Notes under the pieces: generated by a model
What the model was told of the DNA's origin: nothing
Database searches by the model: none
What the model saw: only the letters and a program-made list of their open reading frames with translations
Position numbers and translations under genes: made by a program
IMG/VR virus record: IMGVR_UViG_3300003323_000119
Location: 1-45,402 of that record
Direction: 5' to 3' (one strand)
Length of the DNA stretch: 45,402 bases
Origin: a virus
Shown: one piece after another, positions 39,742-45,402 of the stretch
Layout of the letters: every line of letters starts with the position of its first letter
How positions within the stretch are numbered: position 1 is the first letter of the stretch

Positions 39742-40589
39742 TGCCCCCACTTAAGGTGACAACAAATGCCCCTACAGTTCTCGCTAGTAATCCAAATCAG
39801 ACGCAAGAAGCGCAACAAAAACAAGTCACTCCAGGTCAATCATTCGCCCAATATTATCAAAGGCTCCGTACTCAACAAGGAAACCCAAGTTGGGAAGTTG
39901 ACCAACGAACAGACCTGATTCAAGACATTGCAAGTAAGTCTGGGAATCAGATTGATGTAAATAAATACGGTATCGTTAAGGATACCAAAGCTCCTGACTT
40001 GAATGCTGCTTTTGAGCTCCCCACAAAGAGATATACAGATATGGGAGCTCTTGCTACACAAGCAGAAGAAGAAAGATCTGCATTTAGACAAAGAAAGCAA
40101 CTTGAAGATCTACTCAAGAATTTCAATGTAACAAATGAGATCACCGCCCAACTACCGGATGCTGAATACCAGCAGCAACGCCAACCTAATTATACTGGAC
40201 CTGGATCTAATACAACGGGCGGTAAAGCCGTTGATATGGCCATGCAGGTCTATAAGAATAAGGTACCTTATGTATGGGGTGGAAACTCTCTAACACAAGG
40301 TGTTGACTGTAGCGGACTGGTGCAACAAATTTATGCTAAGCTGGGAGTTAAACTTCCACGTACAACTTATGAGCAGGCAAAATCCGGTCGAACAGTTCCT
40401 ATGAATCAATTGCAACCTGGTGACCTATTGTTCTACAACACGGGTGCTTCTGATCCTAATGGAATTGGTACCTATTCTCACGTAGCAATCTACGCGGGGA
40501 ATGGACAGATCATTGAAGCTCGCGGTAGACAGTACGGTGTACAATTCGGACCCATGAGAAATCCCACCCTGGCAGTTCGCCCGTATTAG
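39741..40589 (+). CDS. NlpC/P60-family peptidoglycan peptidase
   Basis: 282 residues. The N-terminal 150 residues are charged and helical; residues about 162-280 are an NlpC/P60 domain: YVWGGNSLTQGVDCSG with nucleophile C190, and YSHVAIYAG with H247. The usual third residue (His in the HAP motif) appears here as E259 in IIEARG, which is atypical. Known: the family cuts peptide stems of peptidoglycan. It may be a virion lysin used at entry or the endolysin; no separate endolysin or holin was found nearby. Coupled to the giant protein gene by TGATG. Confidence 0.85.
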   Translation: MPPLKVTTNAPTVLASNPNQTQEAQQKQVTPGQSFAQYYQRLRTQQGNPSWEVDQRTDLIQDIASKSGNQIDVNKYGIVKDTKAPDLNAAFELPTKRYTDMGALATQAEEERSAFRQRKQLEDLLKNFNVTNEITAQLPDAEYQQQRQPNYTGPGSNTTGGKAVDMAMQVYKNKVPYVWGGNSLTQGVDCSGLVQQIYAKLGVKLPRTTYEQAKSGRTVPMNQLQPGDLLFYNTGASDPNGIGTYSHVAIYAGNGQIIEARGRQYGVQFGPMRNPTLAVRPY

Positions 40590-40603
40590 CACCCATTTAG
40601 CCT

Positions 40604-40644
40604 AGCACTTAGTGCTTGAAAGAGTGGACGTTCCGGCGCATACT
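40604..40644 (+). promoter_or_regulatory. whiB promoter with dyad, leaderless geometry
   Basis: TTGAAA (40616-40621), a 17-nt spacer and CATACT (40639-40644); the ATG starts 7 nt after the -10. The palindrome agcact-t-agtgct (40604-40616) overlaps the -35. Same geometry as the promoter at 18214-18242. Confidence 0.58.
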
Positions 40645-40651
40645 CGTTTGC

Positions 40652-40951
40652 ATGACAGCTGAGATGTTTTCTTGGCAAGAGTTGGCGCGTTGTCGTGGTT
40701 ATGATACGTCCTATTTTTTCTTGGACGAGAAGGGTAACCACTCCAAGACAGCCTTTCGAGCCCTATGCGACAGTTGTCCTGTGAAACAGATGTGTCTGGA
40801 GGATGCTATTGTCTACGATGCATATGGTGTCTGGGGTGGGCTAACACATATTGAACGACGAGCTAAGTATGGCGATTCGTACCGTAAAGCTATCATCGAA
40901 GAACGTGAAGAGATGGGGGAGTACGTACATCTTTACGGTACAGCTGAATAA
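40652..40951 (+). CDS. whiB: WhiB-like iron-sulfur transcription regulator
   Basis: 99 residues from ATG 40652. Four conserved cysteines, C14, C39, C42 and C48, in the pattern C-x(24)-C-x2-C-x5-C bind a [4Fe-4S] cluster. GVWGG at 59-63 is the family turn before the basic C-terminal end (THIERRAKYG). No ribosome-binding site precedes the ATG, and a promoter lies directly upstream, so a leaderless mRNA is likely. Known: Wbl proteins bind the principal sigma factor and regulate transcription; phage versions can block the host regulator. It marks an actinobacterial host and ends the rightward arm. Confidence 0.9.
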   Translation: MTAEMFSWQELARCRGYDTSYFFLDEKGNHSKTAFRALCDSCPVKQMCLEDAIVYDAYGVWGGLTHIERRAKYGDSYRKAIIEEREEMGEYVHLYGTAE

Positions 40952-40954
40952 AAC

Positions 40955-40992
40955 AAAAATCCCCGTGAACTGAAAGGTTCACGGGGATTTTT
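40955..40992. terminator. Bidirectional terminator between converging arms
   Basis: aaaaatccccgtgaac / gttcacggggattttt is a perfect 16-bp stem with a 6-nt loop. Runs of T follow on both strands. It sits 3 nt after the whiB stop and 9 nt from the stop of the converging leftward gene. Confidence 0.92.
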
Positions 40993-41001
40993 GCTGGCTC
41001 G

Positions 41002-41628
41002 CTACTCTTCTTCGTCTTCTGTCGGTTCTAGCAAACCTTGCTCAACAAGTTCATTGTATTCAATTAGTTTTGCTTCTCGTTCCTGCTCTGCAATATCCAT
41101 CTCTTCTAGAGTATTTTGCAGAGCAATGGAGAAGGCTGCCTCTTTTGCTGCTCTATCAGCTTCGAGAGCCTCTCTCGCTGCTGCATATGCCCTAGGTTCA
41201 ATGACCTTGGGAATTCTTCCGTCCCAACGTTCGCTATCAGTTTTTCCGTAGATATTCCAACTGATACCCAACTTTTTCAGGGACTCGGCCCGGCAAATAT
41301 CGGAGCAATAAGCCACCGGTGCGTGGGTGTGGGCAAAGGTCTCCCCACAGTTTTTGCACTCTTTCTCTTCAAAGTGTGCCCCACGAGTTTCAACATAATA
41401 AAGGACACTTTCTGCTTCGAGTCGCCGTCGGAGAGCAGCTCGATAGATTTGATCCTCTAGGTCTGCCGAAATATCTTTCCCATTTGGTGCAACCTTTTCT
41501 TGCACAGGTTGCCCAGTAAAGGGATTCACCATCTCTTGGACTGTAAGGCTAGATGCATCAATTCCCATCTTGCCGAACAGACTCTTAAGAGAAGGCATTC
41601 TTGATTTACGACTGCGTCGCTCAGCCAT
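41002..41628 (-). CDS. Zinc-finger-containing hypothetical protein, 208 aa
   Basis: Last gene of the leftward replication arm. A basic N-terminus (RRSRKSRMPSLKSLFGKMG), then CKNCGETFAHTHAPVAYCSDIC near residues 91-112, a treble-clef-like zinc finger, and a Glu/Ala-rich coiled C-terminus. Such single-finger proteins occur at the end of actinophage replication blocks. Role unknown; DNA binding is plausible. ATG at 41628 with AGGG upstream. Confidence 0.68.
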   Translation of the reverse strand: MAERRSRKSRMPSLKSLFGKMGIDASSLTVQEMVNPFTGQPVQEKVAPNGKDISADLEDQIYRAALRRRLEAESVLYYVETRGAHFEEKECKNCGETFAHTHAPVAYCSDICRAESLKKLGISWNIYGKTDSERWDGRIPKVIEPRAYAAAREALEADRAAKEAAFSIALQNTLEEMDIAEQEREAKLIEYNELVEQGLLEPTEDEEE

Positions 41629-41636
41629 AATTTTCC

Positions 41637-42194
41637 CTACAGGTCGTATGGTGAAGGCTGCGGAAGCCTCTTCTTAATTACGCCCTTCTTTTCAATATAG
41701 TGAAGTCCATGGAGTAGAGCCGACTTATCATCCGGGATATGCACCCCTTCCTTGGGAATCTTAATACCATGATGTGATGCTGTACTGCGGAGAATCTGTG
41801 CGTTCTGATAAGTTAGAGTAGATCCTGTAGCAGCAACAAACAACCGAATCATACCGATCGCCTGTGATACCTCCATCCTAGACCCAGATTGTTCCAAAGC
41901 CTTGTCAGACCGGAGATAAAAATCCTCACAGATTACCTCGTACACAAATCCCGTATACATGCTCGGCCTACTTTGTGCCGCTGCCTTGGCCATCAACATT
42001 GCCGCCATCAACTTTTCAAAATCGTTGATATGATATGTTGCATTATTCTTCAATACTCCCTTACGGGTAAATGTTGCTACGCCAATGCGCTTCCCGGGAT
42101 CGAACGCAATATATCGAACCATGTCATCTAGGATCGGATCATTCGGATAAACTTCATCGAGTCCAGTATTCGGATTCAGTGGCAAAGTAGACAT
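41637..42194 (-). CDS. RuvC-like Holliday junction resolvase
   Basis: 185 residues. RNase-H-fold acidic residues: D32 in YIAFDPG, E90 (or D91) in YEVICEDFY, and D155/D156 with H162 in HIPDDKSALLHG. This D-E-D order with an H in the last helix is that of RuvC-like resolvases. Known: cuts four-way junctions and branched DNA, clearing DNA for packaging. The start is taken at the ATG 42194, which overlaps the polymerase gene by 41 nt; an ATG at about 42123 would avoid the overlap but lose the first 24 residues. Confidence 0.78.
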   Translation of the reverse strand: MSTLPLNPNTGLDEVYPNDPILDDMVRYIAFDPGKRIGVATFTRKGVLKNNATYHINDFEKLMAAMLMAKAAAQSRPSMYTGFVYEVICEDFYLRSDKALEQSGSRMEVSQAIGMIRLFVAATGSTLTYQNAQILRSTASHHGIKIPKEGVHIPDDKSALLHGLHYIEKKGVIKKRLPQPSPYDL

Positions 42195-43476
42195 CAAAAT
42201 TCACATCCTTCTCAACCTCGGACATAATCTCACCGATGATTTGCAAGTACCGTTCTGCCTGTGATTCTCGGATCTCAAACAAAATAGAGTCATGAACCTG
42301 TAGCAGCATCCTACAGTCAGGATTATCAACTTCTTCAAAAAGTCTGATCATCGCTGACTGGACGATTTCAGCGCCACCACCTTGCACAAGAGAGTTATAC
42401 GCCTTCCTCGTCTCAGATGCAAATTGGTACCGCCGCACCCGTCCTGACCATAGGTTTGTCCGCATGGTGCGCTTGGCGTATGCATTCTCCTGGCGTGCGT
42501 GTTCGACCATTCGATCATGCTTGGCCTCCCACTCAGCGTAGAACTTACCTGCTTCGGTGTTCTGCACATATGCATGAGCTTGAGCATAATGTGGTGAATT
42601 CCGATTAAAGTAGGCATCTACTACAGCCTGTGGGATATTTTCACCCAAGGTAATTGCAACCTTGAGCATAGAAGCAAGATACAACTTTGCATATGTAGTT
42701 GTCTTCATCTTGCTTCGATTCTCTTTAGTAAGAGGAATCCCAAACTGCTTACACAGCTGCCAGAAGACGTCTCTATCTTCTTCTGTCCACATTTCAGGTT
42801 CTTTTGAGCGGTTGAACACATCAATAATGTTCCACTGCTCAGCGTATCCAGAACCTAGGCGATATTCCAGCTGCGAATAGTCACGACCGGCTAGGACAAA
42901 CCCTGGTTTTGCTTTAAAAGCCTTGAACTTAAGATCACCATTCCACTCCTTTTGTGAATCCTTGGGAATGTTTTGGAGATTCGGGTCGTTACTCGATAGA
43001 CGTCCGTTTTTCGTACCATTTCGATTATAATTAGTACGGAGTCGTCCGTCAGGGGAGAGCTTATTCAGGTAGGGAATATAGTTGTTACTGCGAACGTGGG
43101 CCCATCCTCTGTAGCGAAGAATCTTTTGCGCTACATCAGAGTTCTTACCCATATCTTCACGAGCTTGAAGAATGGCATCGTATTCAGCCATTGCAGTCTT
43201 GTCAAACGAAGGTGCACCAGTCTTCGTCTTATACTCAGGGAGTAGAGGAAGTTCAATCATCTTGAACAAGTCAATCAAGTCATTACGACTTGTCGGCTTC
43301 TTTCGGCCAATGCTGAAGAAAATCTCGTCACAAATACTTTCTGAGATTCCAATTTGCCTTCGACAAAACTCCTGGTCAATCAAGATTCCACGAGATTCCA
43401 TCGCTACAAGCACATCTGAGAACTTTTGTTCGCGTTCCCAGAAATTAGGAAGTGCCTTACGGAAAGCCTTAGCCAA
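42154..43476 (-). CDS. Family A DNA polymerase, polymerase domain only
   Basis: 440 residues, the Pol I polymerase palm-fingers-thumb part without exonuclease. Motif A: D199-Y200-SQLEYR. Motif B: R254-x3-K258-x3-Y262-x3-Y266. Motif C: H395-D396 followed by E401 (VHDSILFE). The residue matching E. coli F762 is Tyr (Y262), as in T7 polymerase. The TTG at 43476 follows GGTGGG. Known: replicates the phage genome. The matching proofreading domain is on a separate gene upstream (43775-44404), with two small frames between. The pol region itself looks complete. Confidence 0.92.
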   Translation of the reverse strand: MAKAFRKALPNFWEREQKFSDVLVAMESRGILIDQEFCRRQIGISESICDEIFFSIGRKKPTSRNDLIDLFKMIELPLLPEYKTKTGAPSFDKTAMAEYDAILQAREDMGKNSDVAQKILRYRGWAHVRSNNYIPYLNKLSPDGRLRTNYNRNGTKNGRLSSNDPNLQNIPKDSQKEWNGDLKFKAFKAKPGFVLAGRDYSQLEYRLGSGYAEQWNIIDVFNRSKEPEMWTEEDRDVFWQLCKQFGIPLTKENRSKMKTTTYAKLYLASMLKVAITLGENIPQAVVDAYFNRNSPHYAQAHAYVQNTEAGKFYAEWEAKHDRMVEHARQENAYAKRTMRTNLWSGRVRRYQFASETRKAYNSLVQGGGAEIVQSAMIRLFEEVDNPDCRMLLQVHDSILFEIRESQAERYLQIIGEIMSEVEKDVNFDVYFATESEYWTR

Positions 43477-43720
43477 CGTTATCCCACCCGTCTTCCCTTC
43501 GGAGCATACGTTGCTTTGTGCATGAATCTAGGGCATAGGTGAAAGCAAAATCCCATGTATCGAAATAATGAACTTCACCTACTTTCATGTGAAGGATGGG
43601 TTCATTAATGTCTTGCTCGAATGCTACCCACCGGAAAACAGGAAGTAGCCCTAGTCCTTCCGGAAATGGAAGCATGATTCGCTTTACACGCCATCTTGTT
43701 ACAGTCTTCGCATCTGCCAT
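43469..43720 (-). CDS. Hypothetical protein between exo and pol, 83 aa
   Basis: ATG at 43720 with AGGAG about 7 nt upstream (a second ATG at 43723 is equivalent). Overlaps the polymerase start by 8 nt. Basic start (KTVTRWRVKRIML), then strands (FRWVAFEQDI, GEVHYFDTWDF). No family recognised. Its position between the proofreading and polymerase genes suggests a linker or accessory role. Confidence 0.6.
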   Translation of the reverse strand: MADAKTVTRWRVKRIMLPFPEGLGLLPVFRWVAFEQDINEPILHMKVGEVHYFDTWDFAFTYALDSCTKQRMLRREDGWDNVG

Positions 43721-43784
43721 CATAAATCTCCTCTACTGGAAAGAAAATCTCACAACGAATACATCTAAACTCATCTAGTTCCAA
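43605..43784 (-). CDS. Possible zinc-ribbon microprotein nested between exo and pol, 59 aa
   Basis: TTG at 43784 with GGAG 8 nt upstream, overlapping the exonuclease's end by 10 nt. CIRC and CEDC near residues 8-29 form a zinc ribbon like that of 6442-6624, followed by a basic Ser/Arg-rich tail. It overlaps the neighbouring gene at 43469-43720 by 116 nt in another frame, so real translation is uncertain; the Cys pattern and start site argue for it. Confidence 0.45.
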   Translation of the reverse strand: MELDEFRCIRCEIFFPVEEIYDGRCEDCNKMACKANHASISGRTRATSCFPVGSIRARH

Positions 43785-44404
43785 TATCCCATCTCCACGA
43801 AATAGGGCCAAAGCCATTCGAAGACCTGAATTGTTAGTTCAACGTCCCCCGTAGCATAATCCCCCATTACGTGTACTGGAAACTTATACCCGTTCCTCCA
43901 TCCTAGACCTTTTCCTTGCTTCTCCCAAAAGTCAAAGTACATCTGCCATTCGGGAGATTTACGCTTTCCCTCGATCTTCATGATTTCTGTGGTAAACCTA
44001 TCAAGACCCTTCGGCCAATTAGGATTTACCAGATGGATCATCGTTGGCGTATCAAACCAGTAACCCTTAAATTCATGTCCAAGAGTCAAAAGAGCCGGAT
44101 GGTCATATTGACGGTTGTGCATGATTGCTGGATTTTTCTTAGTCCGCTTGTCAAAAGCTGCGAACAAAGCTTCTTGGAACTTAGGAGGTAGATTCTTATC
44201 CTCTTCGGCGTGTCGAAAAGGGAAGTACCTAGACCAGAGAGACCAGTTATCATCTGGGTTCCTACCACCTACAGAAACACCGTAACTCCAATCTCTTCCA
44301 TCCCGAATCCCATCAATACCCGTACCTTCTGTGTCGATTGCAATATATGGACTCCGCTCAATAAGAAACAGGCTTTCGCTAAAGTCCGAAGCCGAAAGAC
44401 TCAC
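43775..44404 (-). CDS. 3'-5' exonuclease (proofreading domain as separate protein)
   Basis: 209 residues with the DnaQ/Pol I proofreading motifs: Exo I D24-x-E26 (IAIDTEGTG), Exo II N97-x3-D101 (HNRQYD), Exo III Y183-x3-D187 (YATGD). GTG at 44404 with AAGGGA about 10 nt upstream, overlapping the primase-helicase by 26 nt. Known: this domain normally forms the N-terminal half of Pol I; here it is a free-standing protein directly upstream of the polymerase-only gene. The two probably act together as a split polymerase. Confidence 0.85.
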   Translation of the reverse strand: MSLSASDFSESLFLIERSPYIAIDTEGTGIDGIRDGRDWSYGVSVGGRNPDDNWSLWSRYFPFRHAEEDKNLPPKFQEALFAAFDKRTKKNPAIMHNRQYDHPALLTLGHEFKGYWFDTPTMIHLVNPNWPKGLDRFTTEIMKIEGKRKSPEWQMYFDFWEKQGKGLGWRNGYKFPVHVMGDYATGDVELTIQVFEWLWPYFVEMGYWN

Positions 44405-45402
44405 GGGCGGTAGGTCCCTTCTTGGCTGTTGATTGACTAGGTACCGGTGCTTGAATTAGTTCATTGAAGATTTGGCCTGACTTTCGCATCAAACCCGTGC
44501 CCCGATCCATAATAACAGGATATGAGGTAGAGTTAGAGAAGTCGTTCTTAAATCGAGTCTTCAAGAAGCGAACATCAATAGACAATCCTACTTCTTCTGA
44601 TTCCTTTTCTCGTTCCCTTTCAAGACCAATTACACTATCTGCATTTGCTGCGATTGCCGCTGAGCCGAATAGATCATCTAGTTCCTTTGGCTTGTGCCCA
44701 GAACCTGGAATACTCTTTCGTGTATGAGCGTTCATAACAATGGCACAGTCAAGAAATTCTCGGATCTGGTCCATATTCTCCAGAGATTCCTTAACTTGTT
44801 CCTCATCTGAGAGTTTCTTTGCTACAGATACAGTCGCACTGTCCACAAAGATAACATCAGGCTTGCTAATCTGTACTCGTGTAGCAAGAGGTACAAGATG
44901 CTTGAGATTGTAGAATGTAAGTGGGTAGGCTTCTGCGTATGTTAGGTAATTTTCCTTAGCCCACAGTTTCTCCTCTTCTGTAAGAGAACTTCGAAGGTCA
45001 ATCCATCTCTGTTTCAGCGACATTCGTCGCATCTCAAGAGAAAGATTTAGAACTCGAAGTCGCCTACCTTCTGGATGTGCGAAACCCACAAAATCTGTCC
45101 CCATGCACAGACGCAGCGCCATTTCCTGTGCAAAAACGGACTTGCCAACATTCGGGGGACCTGCCAGGTACAAAATGCCTCTCTTTGGCAAGATACCCGG
45201 GATAATCCAATCCATGTCTTCGGTGTAATCAATTAGATCATCCATACCGTAGACTTGAATTCCCCCATCGCTAGCAACAAACCCGGTAGGAAGGCTACTA
45301 ACTTTTTCAATCGCTGCTGTAGCATCTTCTACAGCAGGGTTTGTCACCTTATACGGAATCTTGGCGCGAGCCTTTGCAACGATTGACAAGATTTGCTTAT
45401 CT
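44379..45402 (-). CDS. Primase-helicase, C-terminal (RepA/AAA_25-type helicase) part, cut by window edge
   Basis: The frame enters at base 45402 with no stop. P-loop GPPNVGKS is followed by LCMGTDFVGFAHPEG; DVIFVDSATV serves as Walker B and IVMNAHTRK as the sensor strand, the order of RepA/AAA_25 replicative helicases. The TTG at 45389 has no ribosome-binding site. Joined to the other window end, the frame continues from the primase at 1-872, so the P-loop falls near residues 372-379 of a 631-residue fusion. Known: such fusions prime and unwind at the fork. It precedes the exonuclease and polymerase genes. Confidence 0.85.
   Translation of the reverse strand, partial: DKQILSIVAKARAKIPYKVTNPAVEDATAAIEKVSSLPTGFVASDGGIQVYGMDDLIDYTEDMDWIIPGILPKRGILYLAGPPNVGKSVFAQEMALRLCMGTDFVGFAHPEGRRLRVLNLSLEMRRMSLKQRWIDLRSSLTEEEKLWAKENYLTYAEAYPLTFYNLKHLVPLATRVQISKPDVIFVDSATVSVAKKLSDEEQVKESLENMDQIREFLDCAIVMNAHTRKSIPGSGHKPKELDDLFGSAAIAANADSVIGLEREREKESEEVGLSIDVRFLKTRFKNDFSNSTSYPVIMDRGTGLMRKSGQIFNELIQAPVPSQSTAKKGPTARESFGFGL

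Larger units (their letters stand above)
1008..43407. repeat. Dispersed over-represented word TGTAGCG/CGCTACA
   Basis: By eye I count about 35 copies of TGTAGCG or its complement across the window (for example 1009, 3014, 9733, 11974, 14406, 17242, 18861, 21778, 32526, 40310, 43111), against 5-6 expected by chance at equal base use. They lie in genes, in several frames, and in hairpins. Confidence 0.6.

Noticed and set aside
1-45402. CRISPR array, integrase or transposon
   Set aside because: No regularly spaced direct repeats, no tyrosine or serine recombinase motifs and no terminal inverted repeats were seen.

Overview
The window is a phage genome at about mid-40s % G+C. No integrase, transposase, rRNA or verifiable tRNA was found. 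A WhiB-like [4Fe-4S] protein gene (40652-40951) points to an actinobacterial host, because that family is essentially confined to Actinobacteria and their phages. Frequent GTG/TTG starts and two promoter-to-ATG geometries that predict leaderless mRNAs fit such a host. The virion genes look podovirus-like: terminase, portal, scaffold, capsid, head fibre, adaptor, beta-propeller-type nozzle and very large internal proteins, with no tail tube, sheath or tape measure recognised. All family assignments come from motifs read by eye; no database was searched.

The window appears to be a complete, circularly mapping genome of 45,402 bp. The minus-strand frame running off base 1 (a RepB/AEP-type primase) continues in frame, without a stop, into the minus-strand frame entering at base 45402 (a RepA/AAA_25-type helicase). 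The join gives one 631-residue primase-helicase gene.

There are two divergent arms. The leftward (early) arm starts around 15.6-18.2 kb and runs through base 1 to 41.0 kb. Near its start lie two leftward promoters with a shared upstream box, an isolated acidic gene with its own terminator (15990-17129), and a winged-helix regulator (14975-15586) preceded by a cluster of CTACTTGYCC operator-like half-sites. About 35 mostly small genes follow, many with CxxC motifs or winged helices. Then come an SNF2-type helicase, an HNH nuclease, a Cas4-like nuclease, a Sak4-type recombinase, an SSB-like protein, the primase-helicase, a separate 3'-5' exonuclease, a family A polymerase and a RuvC-like resolvase. 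Most genes are translationally coupled (TGATG, TAATG, GTGA).

The rightward (late) arm (18249-40951) starts at a TTGACA promoter with an HTH regulator. It continues with a small-terminase-like protein, a tail-fibre-like cluster, large terminase, portal, scaffold, capsid and an intrinsic terminator. Beyond that lie head fibre and decoration proteins, adaptor, nozzle, a LysM protein, two large internal virion proteins, an NlpC/P60 peptidase and finally whiB. A bidirectional terminator at 40955-40992 separates the convergent arms.

Features the genes do not explain include: a roughly 330-nt set of nested inverted repeats ending in a leftward terminator (6080-6409); a dispersed, strongly over-represented TGTAGCG word, also found as hairpin arms; and a compact promoter/operator region at 15.6-18.25 kb.
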